Assembly: GCA_963627995.1 (NCBI GenBank)
Contig: CAVGCV010000030.1
Location: forward strand, 1-21,126
DNA: 21,126 nt
Direction: 5' to 3'
Source: UBA3839 sp963627995
Lineage (GTDB): Bacteria; Bacteroidota; Bacteroidia; Bacteroidales; Bacteroidaceae
Each line of letters starts with the position of its first letter. The first letter of the stretch is position 1. A program made the translations under genes and the position numbers. This document shows, in pieces, positions 14,584 through 21,126 of this stretch. The notes under the pieces are model-generated. The model was not told the DNA's origin, searched no databases, and saw nothing but the letters and a program-made list of their open reading frames with translations.

Positions 14584-16068
14584 ATGATTACGTTTGTTGT
14601 CGCGCTGCTCGCCCTTGTGGTGGGCTATGCGTTCTATGGAAAGTTTGTGGCGCGCGTGTTCGGCCCCGACCCGCAGCGCGCCACGCCGGCGGTGGCGCAT
14701 CCCGACGGGGTCGATTTCGTCGTGCTGCCGTCGTGGAAGGTGTTCATGATCCAGTTCCTCAACATCGCGGGGACGGGGCCCATATTCGGCGCCATCATGG
14801 GCGCGAAGTTTGGCCCCGCGGCCTATCTCTGGATTGTGCTTGGCTGCATCTTCGCCGGGGCGACGCACGACTACCTGAGCGGCATGCTGTCGTTGCGGCA
14901 GGGAGGGGTGGGCCTTCCCGAGCTGATAGGGCGCTACCTGGGCCGCGCCACTCGTGTCGTGATGCTGGTGTTCACGGTGCTGCTGCTCGTGATGGTGGGG
15001 GCGGTGTTCGTGTACAGCCCGGCCATCATCCTGCACAGCCTTGGCGGCACGATGCCGCTGTGGATTGTCCTGATATTCCTATATTACATATTGGCGACGC
15101 TGCTGCCCATCGACAAGATCATCGGGCGTGTGTACCCGCTCTTTGCGTTCTCCCTGCTGTTCATGGCGGTGGCGCTGCTGGTGGTGCTGCTTGTGAAGTG
15201 GCCTACGCTGCCCGAGGTGTGGGACGGGCTTGGCAACATGGGCGCGGCGCACGACGCGGACTGGACCGACCCCCTGTTCCCCTGCCTCTTCATCACCATT
15301 GCGTGCGGCGCAATCAGCGGCTTCCACGCCACGCAGAGCCCGCTCATGGCGCGCTGCATGAAGAGCGAGCGGATGGGGCGGCCCATTTTCTATGGCGCGA
15401 TGATCACGGAGGGTGTCGTGGCTCTGATCTGGGCCACGGTGTCGATGTACTTCTTCTATGGCGAGCCCGTGCCGGGGGCTGAGGCACTGGCTGGCGCGGC
15501 GGGCGTGGATGGCATGCGCACGTCGGCGCCGGACGTCGTGAACGTCGTCTGCCACAGCTGGCTCGGCACGCTTGGCGGCATCCTCGCCCTGCTGGGCGTC
15601 GTGGCGGCTCCCATCACGAGCGGCGATACGGCGTTTCGGAGCGCGCGGCTCATCATCGCCGACTTCCTGCACATATCGCAACGCCCCGTCCTGAAGCGCG
15701 TGCTTGTGTGCGTCCCGCTGTTCCTCGTGTCCATCGCGCTGCTCTTTTGGCAGATTGGCAACCCGAACGGCTTCAATGTCATCTGGCAATATTTCGGCTG
15801 GGCCAACCAGGCCCTGTCGGTGTTCACGCTGTGGATGCTGACGGTGTACCTGGCGCGCGAGCGCAAGCCCTATGTCGTCACGCTCGTCCCGGCCCTGTTC
15901 ATGACCACGGTGTGCTCCACGTTCCTCTTCGTCTCGCCGCAGGCGCTGGGGCTTTCCCTGCCCGTGGGCTACACGCTGGGCGGCCTGTGCTTCGCCGTGG
16001 CGCTGGCGTGGTTCGTGTGGTGGCTGCGTGCCAAGTGCCGCCGGCCCGTGTCGGGGAAAACGGCCTGA
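14584..16068 (+). CDS. cstA: Carbon starvation protein CstA-family transporter (short form)
   Basis: The 494-aa protein is a multi-pass membrane protein of about 13-14 helices. CstA family blocks are clear: FLNIAGTGPIFGAIMGAKFGP near 60-80, FAGATHDYLSGMLSLRQGG near 95-115, the SGFHATQSPLMARC segment and the AAPITSGDTAFRSARL segment. The family takes up peptides or pyruvate across the inner membrane. E. coli CstA is about 700 aa; this is the shorter form common in Bacteroidetes. The start at 14584 lies 46 bp after the -7 box. It is a single-gene unit, with the bL31 promoter following. Confidence 0.92.
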   Translation: MITFVVALLALVVGYAFYGKFVARVFGPDPQRATPAVAHPDGVDFVVLPSWKVFMIQFLNIAGTGPIFGAIMGAKFGPAAYLWIVLGCIFAGATHDYLSGMLSLRQGGVGLPELIGRYLGRATRVVMLVFTVLLLVMVGAVFVYSPAIILHSLGGTMPLWIVLIFLYYILATLLPIDKIIGRVYPLFAFSLLFMAVALLVVLLVKWPTLPEVWDGLGNMGAAHDADWTDPLFPCLFITIACGAISGFHATQSPLMARCMKSERMGRPIFYGAMITEGVVALIWATVSMYFFYGEPVPGAEALAGAAGVDGMRTSAPDVVNVVCHSWLGTLGGILALLGVVAAPITSGDTAFRSARLIIADFLHISQRPVLKRVLVCVPLFLVSIALLFWQIGNPNGFNVIWQYFGWANQALSVFTLWMLTVYLARERKPYVVTLVPALFMTTVCSTFLFVSPQALGLSLPVGYTLGGLCFAVALAWFVWWLRAKCRRPVSGKTA

Positions 16069-16147
16069 CGGAGTGGAACGGCGGGCCTGCCGTCGCGCCG
16101 TTGGGAGGCGTTCTTGTGCCGTTTTCCTCAAATTTAGGCGGCCGGGC

Positions 16148-16179
16148 TTTGCGGTGAACGGAAAAAGTCGTAACTTCGC
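16148..16179 (+). promoter_or_regulatory. Promoter for rpmE2
   Basis: A -33 TTTG at 16148-16151 and a -7 TAACTTCGC at 16171-16179 are 19 bp apart. The -7 has one change from TAnnTTTGC and sits in the same GTCGTAACTT context as at rplS and the kinase gene. Confidence 0.65.
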
Positions 16180-16186
16180 ACGCTGT

Positions 16187-16217
16187 AACGCTAAGACCAT
16201 TGCACACACGTAGCGTT
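16187..16217 (+). promoter_or_regulatory. Leader hairpin of rpmE2
   Basis: AACGCTA (16187-16193) pairs with TAGCGTT (16211-16217) around a 17-nt loop, inside the roughly 75-nt leader. No T-run follows, so it is not a terminator. It may be an autoregulatory site for bL31, which is inference. Confidence 0.4.
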
Positions 16218-16257
16218 TTGCCACCATTCTCTAACGAAACAAATACTAAGGAATAAA

Positions 16258-16512
16258 ATGAAAAAAGGCATTCATCCGGAAAACTATCGCACCGTCATCT
16301 TCAAGGACATGTCGAACGGCGATATGTTCCTCTCGCGCTCAACCGCCAAGACGAATGACACGGACGTGTTCGAGGGCGTTGAGTATCCTGTCGTGAAGAT
16401 TGAGATTTCTTCGACTTCCCACCCTTTCTACACGGGCAAGGCCAAGCTCGTCGACACGGCCGGCCGCGTGGACAAGTTCATGAACCGCTACAAGGTGGTG
16501 GGCAAGAAGTAG
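16258..16512 (+). CDS. rpmE2: 50S ribosomal protein bL31 type B
   Basis: The 84-aa protein begins MKKGIHPENYRTVIFKDMSN and contains VEYPVVKIEISSTSHPFYTGK and a VDKFMNRYKVVGKK ending, all typical of bL31. It lacks the zinc-binding CXXC pair of type A, so it is the zinc-independent type B and full length for that type. It bridges the subunits near the central protuberance of the ribosome. It has its own promoter and a strong terminator. Confidence 0.97.
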   Translation: MKKGIHPENYRTVIFKDMSNGDMFLSRSTAKTNDTDVFEGVEYPVVKIEISSTSHPFYTGKAKLVDTAGRVDKFMNRYKVVGKK

Positions 16513-16554
16513 GACGGCGTGGCGGGCACAAGGGCCCGCTGGCTGGAAAGCATG

Positions 16555-16600
16555 AAGGCAGCGCCGCCTCCGACCACAGTCGGAGGCGGCGCTGCCTTTT
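16555..16600. terminator. Bidirectional terminator between rpmE2 and dnaJ-like gene
   Basis: A 20-bp perfect stem (16555-16574 with 16579-16598) encloses the 4-nt loop CACA. On the plus strand the stem runs into TTTT. It serves rpmE2 and, on the other strand, the convergent DnaJ-family gene ending at 16627. Confidence 0.9.
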
Positions 16601-16626
16601 CCTTCCTCTGCTTGCCCCTGTGTGTG

Positions 16627-17304
16627 TCAGTACTGCCCGCCGCGCGCTTGCTCCAGCAGGTCGCGCTGCAGCTCTGTCAGGTGCGTGGGGATGGCGACGT
16701 TGAGCGTGAGGATGAGGTCGGACGTCGCGCCGCTGGCGTACGTCCGTCCTTTTGCCTTGAGCCGCAGTTTCGTCCCGGGCTGTGTGCCGGGCTTGATTTT
16801 GAGCCGCAGCTTTGCGCCCTGCGGCGTCTGCACGATGATGTCCCCGCCGAGCGCCGCCGTGTACATGTCGATTTGCGTGACGGCCTCGACGTCGCGCACC
16901 GCCTGCGCGCGGCCCGAACGCCGCGTGCCGGCGGCCCGCGCCCCGAAGATTTGTTCGAAGAAGTCGGAGAAGCCGCTTCCGCCGCTTCCAAAGTTGAAGT
17001 CGAAGCCTCCCGCCTCGCCGTCGAACCCGCCGAATCCGCCGAATCCCTGCCCCGTGCCGCTGGACTGCGCGCCCACCTTGTCCCAGTTCTCGCCGAACTG
17101 GTCGTACTTCTTCCGCTTCTCGGGGTCGCCCAGTACGGCGTATGCCTCGTTGAGGAGCTGGAACTTGGCCTTGGCCTTCGGGTCGTCGGGGTGCAGGTCG
17201 GGGTGGAACTGCTTCGACCGCTTGCGGTAGGCGGCCTTTATGTCGTCCTGCGGGATGCTTTTGTCCACGCCGAGAACCTTGTAGTAGTCGATGAACTTTG
17301 CCAT
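16627..17304 (-). CDS. Short DnaJ-family (CbpA-like) co-chaperone
   Basis: The 225-aa protein has an N-terminal J-domain (about 4-70) with the Hsp70-activating HPD at 34-36 and the usual AYAVLGDPEKRKKYD end. A Gly/Phe-rich linker spans about 82-120, and a single C-terminal substrate-binding domain about 135-220 (GTKLRLKAKGRTYASG). There is no zinc-finger domain. CbpA proteins are usually about 300 aa with two C-terminal domains plus a dimerisation tail; here the second is missing, although the reading frame is intact. It should stimulate DnaK ATPase. No cbpM-like modulator is adjacent. The gene is divergent from a DUF3256-like gene. Confidence 0.9.
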   Translation of the reverse strand: MAKFIDYYKVLGVDKSIPQDDIKAAYRKRSKQFHPDLHPDDPKAKAKFQLLNEAYAVLGDPEKRKKYDQFGENWDKVGAQSSGTGQGFGGFGGFDGEAGGFDFNFGSGGSGFSDFFEQIFGARAAGTRRSGRAQAVRDVEAVTQIDMYTAALGGDIIVQTPQGAKLRLKIKPGTQPGTKLRLKAKGRTYASGATSDLILTLNVAIPTHLTELQRDLLEQARGGQY

Positions 17305-17337
17305 AGCTGTGTCTGCGTTTTTTTGAAGAATTGTGCA

Positions 17338-17346
17338 GCAAAAATA
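17338..17346 (-). promoter_or_regulatory. -7 box for the dnaJ-like gene
   Basis: The minus strand reads TATTTTTGC, matching TAnnTTTGC, 34 bp upstream of the ATG at 17304. No heat-shock-type inverted repeat is visible. Confidence 0.6.
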
Positions 17347-17379
17347 GTGCCAGCGGATGGCGCGGAAACGGAAAATTCG

Positions 17380-17388
17380 TAAATTTGC
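17380..17388 (+). promoter_or_regulatory. -7 box for the DUF3256-like gene
   Basis: TAAATTTGC matches the consensus and ends 23 bp before the ATG at 17412. It is divergent from the dnaJ-like promoter. Confidence 0.65.
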
Positions 17389-17411
17389 AGCGGTAAAAAG
17401 ACTGCGGCAGC

Positions 17412-18002
17412 ATGAAACGACACGTGGCTACCATCGTTCTGCTATTGGCGTTGGGCCTTGCAACGGCGCAGGCGCAGAGCATCAAGGACGCGTTCCGGGC
17501 GATGCCCGACAGCGTGCTTCCGCTGCTCACGCGGAACGACCGCCTCGACTTCATCGACTACATGGAGGGCGGCGCAAAGGCGGAGGTGAAAAACCGGTTC
17601 GGCGCGCCCGCCACGATGACGGCACTGACCGACGACTTCCTGAGCGTGCGCACGTCGGAGGTGTCCGAAGTGTCGTTCAAGATGCTGCCTCTCAAGCCGC
17701 GCGACAACGCGGTGACCCCCTCGCTGCTCTACGTCATCTGCATGGTGGCGACCTGCACGGTCGACTCGATGGGCGACAGCAGCCTCGCCTTCTTCAGCTC
17801 GAGCTGGGAGCCCGTCCCCAACGACAAGTTCCTGGCGTGGCCGCAGACTTCCGACTTTGTCGCGGCCTCCTTTTCCAGCGGCTCCACCGACCTGGTGCTC
17901 GTGCGGCGTGCGCAGCGGCTCTCGGCCGAGGGCGAGCGCCCGATTCGGGGCGAGCCGCAGCGCACGGTTCTCCATTGGGACGGAGAACGCTTCCAGCCGT
18001 AA
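17412..18002 (+). CDS. Exported DUF3256-like protein
   Basis: The 196-aa product has a signal peptide (cut near AQAQ, residue 22). A globular domain follows, starting IKDAFRAMPDSVLPLLTRNDRLDFIDYM and continuing LTDDFLSVRTSEVSEVSFKMLPL. This pattern matches my memory of DUF3256 proteins, which are common and uncharacterised in Bacteroides and Prevotella. Two cysteines lie in VICMVATCTVDS. It is probably periplasmic. The function is unknown. The antiporter gene follows 95 bp downstream on the same strand and may be co-transcribed. Confidence 0.78.
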   Translation: MKRHVATIVLLLALGLATAQAQSIKDAFRAMPDSVLPLLTRNDRLDFIDYMEGGAKAEVKNRFGAPATMTALTDDFLSVRTSEVSEVSFKMLPLKPRDNAVTPSLLYVICMVATCTVDSMGDSSLAFFSSSWEPVPNDKFLAWPQTSDFVAASFSSGSTDLVLVRRAQRLSAEGERPIRGEPQRTVLHWDGERFQP

Positions 18003-18097
18003 CACGGCATCTTTACTTTATTAAGAGAGAAAGACACCGGGGCAAGGACGGAACACCTTTGCCGGCGGTGGAGTGTATCATCCAATTTTCTTTTTTT

Positions 18098-19438
18098 ATG
18101 ACAAACTTAATCATTGCGGTATTCGTAGTGGGCTATGCTTGTATTGCACTCGAAGGATACACAAAAGTCAGCAAGACGGCCGTCGCCCTGCTCATGGCCG
18201 TGCTGTGCTGGACGCTTTACCTCATTGGCGCGAACGGAAGCGCAACGGAGATAGTCAACGGAAGTTTCATGCAGAACGTGGCCGAGACCTCGGAAACCAT
18301 CTTCTTCCTGATGGGCGCGATGACCGTGGTCGAGGTGGTGGACTCGAACGGTGGCTTCAACTTCGTCAGCAGCCGGCTGCGCACCCGCAGCCCGAAGGCG
18401 CTGCTGTGGCGCGTCGTGTTCATCACGTTCCTGCTCTCGGCGCTGCTCGACAACATGACCACCAGCATCGTCATGATCATGGTGCTCAAGCGGCTCGTGC
18501 CCGATAAGCGGATGCGCATGCTCTATGCCGGCATCGTCGTGCTTGCGGCCAACGCCGGCGGCGCGTTCTCGCCGATTGGCGACGTCACCACCATCATGCT
18601 GTGGATCAAGGGCTGCGTCTCCACCGTGGGCATCATCAAGGGGCTGCTCATCCCGTCCATCGTCAGCGTGGCCATCCCCGCGCTCTGCATACAGCCGCTG
18701 CTGAAGGGGGAGATACAGTTCGACCAGACTGAGGGCCAGGACATCGCCCGCGAGGCGCTCATGCCCGATTTCTCGCGCGTCATCCGCATTTGGATTCTTG
18801 TCATCGGCGTGGCGGGTCTGATGTTCGTGCCCGTGTTCCGCCAGCTGACGGGGCTGCCGCCGTTCGTCGGCGTGATGGGCGTGCTGGCCATCCTCTGGAC
18901 GTTCACCGAGGTGGTGCTCTACCGCAAGCGCAACCGCTACGACGGCAAGCAGCTTGAGCGCGCGCACGTGTCGAACCTCCTCCGTCGCATCGACATGTCC
19001 ACCATCCTCTTCTTCCTCGGCATCCTGCTCTGCGTGGGGGCTGTGGGCGAGACGGGCGCGCTGACGCGGCTCGGCGAGTGGCTCAACACGACGTTCCAAG
19101 ACGTCTACGTGGTCGATACGCTTATTGGCATGCTCTCGTCTATCGTCGACAACGTGCCGCTCGTGGCCAGCGCGATGGGCATGTACCCGATTGCGCCCGA
19201 CACGGCCACGGGCATCATGCAGAACTATTGCCAGGACGGCACGTTCTGGGAACTGCTCGCCTACTGCGCCGGCACGGGCGGCAGCATCCTCATCATCGGC
19301 TCTGCGGCCGGCGTGGTCGTGATGGGGTTGGAGAGAATCAGCTTCGGCTGGTACCTCAAGCGCTTCACGTGGCTCGCGCTCGTGGGCTACTTCGCCGGCA
19401 TCCTCTGCTACTGGCTTCTGAAGACGGTCGGCCTCTGA
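18098..19438 (+). CDS. nhaD: Na+/H+ antiporter, NhaD family
   Basis: The 446-aa inner-membrane protein has about 11-13 helices. It shows conserved NhaD/ArsB-superfamily segments: LLSALLDNMTTSIVMIMVLKR (about 110-130), ANAGGAFSPIGDVTTIMLWIKG (about 150-172), and in the second half SSIVDNVPLVASAMGM and GTGGSILIIGSAAGVVVMG. The paired DNxT/DNVP and GG-S motifs in both halves mark the inverted-repeat fold. It should exchange Na+ or Li+ for protons. The frame is open upstream, but the ATG at 18098 begins the first helix and gives the family length. A weak CACCTTTGC at 18054-18062 may be its -7 box. Confidence 0.88.
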   Translation: MTNLIIAVFVVGYACIALEGYTKVSKTAVALLMAVLCWTLYLIGANGSATEIVNGSFMQNVAETSETIFFLMGAMTVVEVVDSNGGFNFVSSRLRTRSPKALLWRVVFITFLLSALLDNMTTSIVMIMVLKRLVPDKRMRMLYAGIVVLAANAGGAFSPIGDVTTIMLWIKGCVSTVGIIKGLLIPSIVSVAIPALCIQPLLKGEIQFDQTEGQDIAREALMPDFSRVIRIWILVIGVAGLMFVPVFRQLTGLPPFVGVMGVLAILWTFTEVVLYRKRNRYDGKQLERAHVSNLLRRIDMSTILFFLGILLCVGAVGETGALTRLGEWLNTTFQDVYVVDTLIGMLSSIVDNVPLVASAMGMYPIAPDTATGIMQNYCQDGTFWELLAYCAGTGGSILIIGSAAGVVVMGLERISFGWYLKRFTWLALVGYFAGILCYWLLKTVGL

Positions 19439-19490
19439 TTCGCATCCGCTGCCTCCGCCGTCCGGCGACGGACGGGCGGACAGCCATCAA

Positions 19491-19535
19491 GGGCGCGCGT
19501 GCCGGGAAACCGTTCCCCGGCGCACGCGCCCTTTT
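19491..19535 (+). terminator. Terminator after nhaD
   Basis: GGGCGCGCGTGCCGGG pairs with CCCCGGCGCACGCGCCC, with small offset bulges in the middle, followed by TTTT. It lies 52 bp after the stop. Confidence 0.75.
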
Positions 19536-19746
19536 CCATGGGGCGGCGCGGGGCTTGCGCCCTCGCGCGCGACACCTGCCGTGAAAGAAAGGACGGGCGC
19601 TGGGCAGGGCGTGTGGACGCTTGGGAATGCGTAACTGTTCAGCGGTAGGGATAGCTAGTGGCTTTTATCCTTGAAGCCCAGCAAAATATATTGATTTTGT
19701 CCTGCAATTAGAGCCTCATTTTCTTGCGTATTTGAGATATTTTTCG

Positions 19747-19755
19747 TACCTTTAT
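19747..19755 (+). promoter_or_regulatory. -7-like box in front of the IS66 fragment
   Basis: TACCTTTAT is close to the consensus, with a TTG about 20 bp upstream. It ends only 4 bp before the ATG at 19760, so the transcript would be nearly leaderless or use the next ATG at 19781. Confidence 0.35.
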
Positions 19756-19759
19756 ACCT

Positions 19760-20272
19760 ATGGAAGAGCAAGTTACGGACATGCCAAAGGTGCTGCAAAG
19801 TATGGCGGAAGAAATACGGTCGATGCGTAAGACCATCGATCGGCAGTACTCTGAGATAGCCAGATTGAACCGTAACATAGAAGCCTTGAACCACCAGCTC
19901 CGTAAGAAGGACAAAGAGATAGCCAAGTTGAATGAACGCCTGGGCAAACACGAACAGCCTGGTAAAAACTCCGGCAATAGCAGCACGCCGCCAAGCAGGG
20001 AGAACATGAAAGACGAGATAGTCAGAAGAACCAAGACCCTCCGCAAGCCAAGCGGCAAGAAGCCCGGCGGACAAAAAGGGCATGAGGGTTGCAAGCTTTC
20101 CTGCTCGTCCACTCCTGAGGAAGTGATAGACGACACCCCAAGCTATTGCACCAATTGCGGCGAGTCATTGGCGGATACGGAGCGTGTGCTTGATTATGTG
20201 ACACAAGTTGTTTCGATACCGGAATTAAAGCCTGTAATAAAAGAGATACGCCATTACGTGGTAAGTAAGTGA
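19760..20272 (+). pseudogene. IS66-family transposase, N-terminal fragment
   Basis: The 170 residues correspond to the first third of a transposase that is normally about 470-530 aa. A coiled coil (about 10-65) is followed by the characteristic KPSGKKPGGQKGHEG basic motif (about 95-110) and half of the zinc-binding region (YCTNCGESL). The frame stops at TGA 20270-20272 just where family sequence would continue to the second Cys pair, so the DDE catalytic core is absent. The cause is the junction with the IS630-family element. It cannot be active. Confidence 0.88.
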
Positions 20273-20324
20273 GCAAAATTAGTTTACATAAAATATTTTT
20301 TGACATTTCCCGTTTTTATATGCA

Positions 20325-20741
20325 ATGGGAAAGCCAAAAGTATTGGAGTTGACAGAGGCGGAGCGCCTCGCACTCGAAAAGGGATTTCGCTTAGGCGAAA
20401 AACATTGTTTCCGCATGCGTTGTCGTGCAGTGTTACTGAAAGCGGACGGACTGTCTTCAGCGGCAGCGGGCGCACAAACGGAAATGACCCACGTGAGCGT
20501 AAACGCTTGGGTAAAACGTTTCAAGTCCGAAGGGATAGATGGATTGAATACCCGTTCTGGCAGAGGTCGAAAACCTATCATGGACTGCTCGGACGAGGAA
20601 GCTGTGCGTCGTGCTATAGAGCAAGACAGACAGAGCGTGAGCAAGGCAAGGGCTGCATGGGAGCAAGCTTCGGGCAAAGAGACGAGCGACTCAACATTCA
20701 AACGTTTTTTATCAGCATTGGCGCAAAATATAAGCGAATAA
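20325..20741 (+). CDS. IS630-family transposase, first frame (HTH domain)
   Basis: The 138-aa product starts MGKPKVLELTEAERLALEKG and has the winged/HTH DNA-binding half of IS630 transposases (LLKADGLSSAAAGAQTEMTH, then VNAWVKRFKSEGIDGL and the RSGRGRKP linker). The frame stops at 20741. The catalytic half continues in the -1 frame from about 20702. A heptamer T TTT TTA at 20705-20711 lies in the overlap with the correct phasing for -1 frameshifting. Codon 129 would be the slip point. Two-frame IS630 elements are known, so this may be programmed rather than a mutation. Confidence 0.85.
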   Translation: MGKPKVLELTEAERLALEKGFRLGEKHCFRMRCRAVLLKADGLSSAAAGAQTEMTHVSVNAWVKRFKSEGIDGLNTRSGRGRKPIMDCSDEEAVRRAIEQDRQSVSKARAAWEQASGKETSDSTFKRFLSALAQNISE

Positions 20742-20998
20742 GAAAACGCCCAAGGGGAGTACCCTCGCCGCAACTCTATGAATACAAGGTCGAGAAGTTG
20801 CAAGAACTTGAAAAGCAAGCGTCTGAAGGACGCATAAGGCTCTATTATGCTGATGAGAGCCATACTTGTACTGAAGGATATGTCCCTTACGGTTGGCAAC
20901 TGCGAGGGGAGGATGTTTACGTGCCATCCCAAAGGGTGGCACGGCTCAATATATTTGGAATGATTGACCGTGACAACCGTTACAAGGGATTCACTCGG
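20711..20998 (+). pseudogene. IS630-family transposase, second frame (DDE domain), truncated
   Basis: After the presumed slip this frame reads ISIGAKYKRIRKRPRGVPSP and then RLYYADESHTCTEGYVPYGW, where the Asp at 20852-20854 is the first DDE residue. It continues to NIFGMIDRDNRYKGFTR and then loses similarity near 20998. The second Asp and the Glu are missing, so the element cannot transpose on its own. The frame runs open to 21052, but that tail is the antisense of an unrelated minus-strand sequence. Confidence 0.8.
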
Positions 20999-21024
20999 AG
21001 TTTCTGTTGTAATTCTTCGCTCAT
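20980..21024 (-). pseudogene. 5' stub of a gene cut by the IS630 fragment
   Basis: On the minus strand an ATG at 21024 reads MSEELQQKLR and then enters IS630 sequence and stops at 20980-20982. The ATG overlaps the stop of the upstream frame (ATGA), as in a coupled operon. It is too short to identify; the native gene presumably continued where the insertion sequence now lies. Confidence 0.45.
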
Positions 21025-21125
21025 ATCGTTATTTCTTTTCTTGCTTTTTTAATTTCTTTGAAACTAAAGAGGTAGGGTGTAAAGTCTGAACCATCAAAAA
21101 TCTTCCAGAATAATGTCGTTGAGAG
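21021..21125 (-). CDS. C-terminal end of an unidentified gene (partial)
   Basis: On the minus strand a frame enters from the window edge and encodes 34 residues (ending SFKEIKKARKEITI), with stop TGA at 21021-21023. Composition is AT-rich, unlike the core genes in this window. No family is recognisable from so short a piece. The four-base overlap with the next ATG suggests it belongs to a coupled gene pair. Confidence 0.45.
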   Translation of the reverse strand, partial: LSTTLFWKIFDGSDFTPYLFSFKEIKKARKEITI

Positions 21126-21126
21126 C

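Larger units (their letters stand above)
19631..20272 (+). mobile_element. IS66-family element, 5' fragment
   Basis: The fragment begins at about 19631, where GTAACTGTTCAGCGGTAG resembles an IS66 terminal repeat (family ends start GTAA). It carries the 5' part of the large transposase gene. Base composition drops sharply from the GC-rich chromosome at this point. The right part is missing; an IS630-family element takes over near 20273. The left boundary rests on the GTAA start alone. Confidence 0.65.
20273..20998 (+). mobile_element. IS630-family element, truncated at its 3' end
   Basis: The left boundary is near 20255-20275, where IS66 similarity ends; a TAAGTGAGCAAAATTAG string there may be its terminal repeat next to a TA target. 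The element carries an HTH frame and a DDE frame joined by a -1 slippery site. Transposase similarity stops near 20998, after YKGFTR, with the rest of the catalytic domain and the right terminal repeat lost. Confidence 0.75.

Noticed and set aside
18054..18062. Promoter for nhaD at CACCTTTGC
   Set aside because: The first base of the invariant TA is changed and no -33 element is seen. It is mentioned only as a weak candidate within the nhaD entry.
20999..21052. C-terminal tail of the IS630 second frame
   Set aside because: The residues (SFCCNSSLISLFLFLLF) are unlike the family and are antisense to the minus-strand gene stub, so the transposase ends near 20998.

Overview
The window looks like chromosomal DNA from a high-GC member of the Bacteroidales, most like Prevotellaceae. 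Four things point there. Promoter -7 boxes follow the Bacteroidetes form TAnnTTTGC, in some cases with a TTTG about 19-20 bp upstream. The tRNA genes do not encode CCA. A secreted xylanase ends in a type IX secretion (T9SS) sorting tail. The accessory genes (DUF3256-like protein, membrane-embedded AraC regulator, lipoprotein-type TPR histidine kinase) are typical of the phylum. The genus is an inference.

Layout. At 1-301 a cut-off tRNA-Pro and a tRNA-Phe are divergently transcribed. An AraC regulator with about seven membrane segments (757-1890) converges on a three-gene efflux operon on the minus strand: TolC-like outer membrane factor, HlyD/EmrA-like adaptor, EmrB-like MFS pump (5874 down to 1928). 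A second, soluble AraC regulator (6033-6920) is divergent from that operon. Next come ribosomal protein bL19 with a foldable leader, a T9SS-exported GH10 xylanase (7990-9762), a 26-bp perfect inverted repeat, and two small lipoprotein genes on the minus strand (9846-11009). A TPR histidine kinase and NarL-type response regulator overlap by ATGA (11257-13721). The initiator tRNA, CstA, bL31 type B, a short DnaJ-family protein (minus strand), a DUF3256-like protein and an NhaD-type Na+/H+ antiporter follow, up to 19438. From about 19630 the sequence becomes AT-richer and consists of broken insertion sequences: an IS66 transposase N-terminus cut by an IS630-family element that is itself truncated, then the tail of an unidentified minus-strand gene.

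The most unusual feature lies between the genes. Three intergenic spacers (about 363-590, 6944-7149 and 14234-14329) hold arrays of short palindromes whose centres fall on an exact 22-bp grid. The first two share a layout: GC-rich sites, then three copies of a CAAGTACTTG palindrome, then more GC-rich sites. They align without gaps at an offset of 6581 bp. The third uses a different palindrome (TCYGCRGA, five times) on the same pitch with similar AT-rich spacers. Twenty-two bp is close to two helical turns, so all sites would face the same side of the DNA. This suggests a family of dimer-binding arrays or a mobile intergenic repeat. I do not recognise it as a named element.

Most genes here are housekeeping or stand-alone transport and regulatory units rather than one pathway. 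The clear functional units are the AraC-controlled tripartite efflux operon, the histidine kinase/response regulator pair and the two-gene lipoprotein operon.
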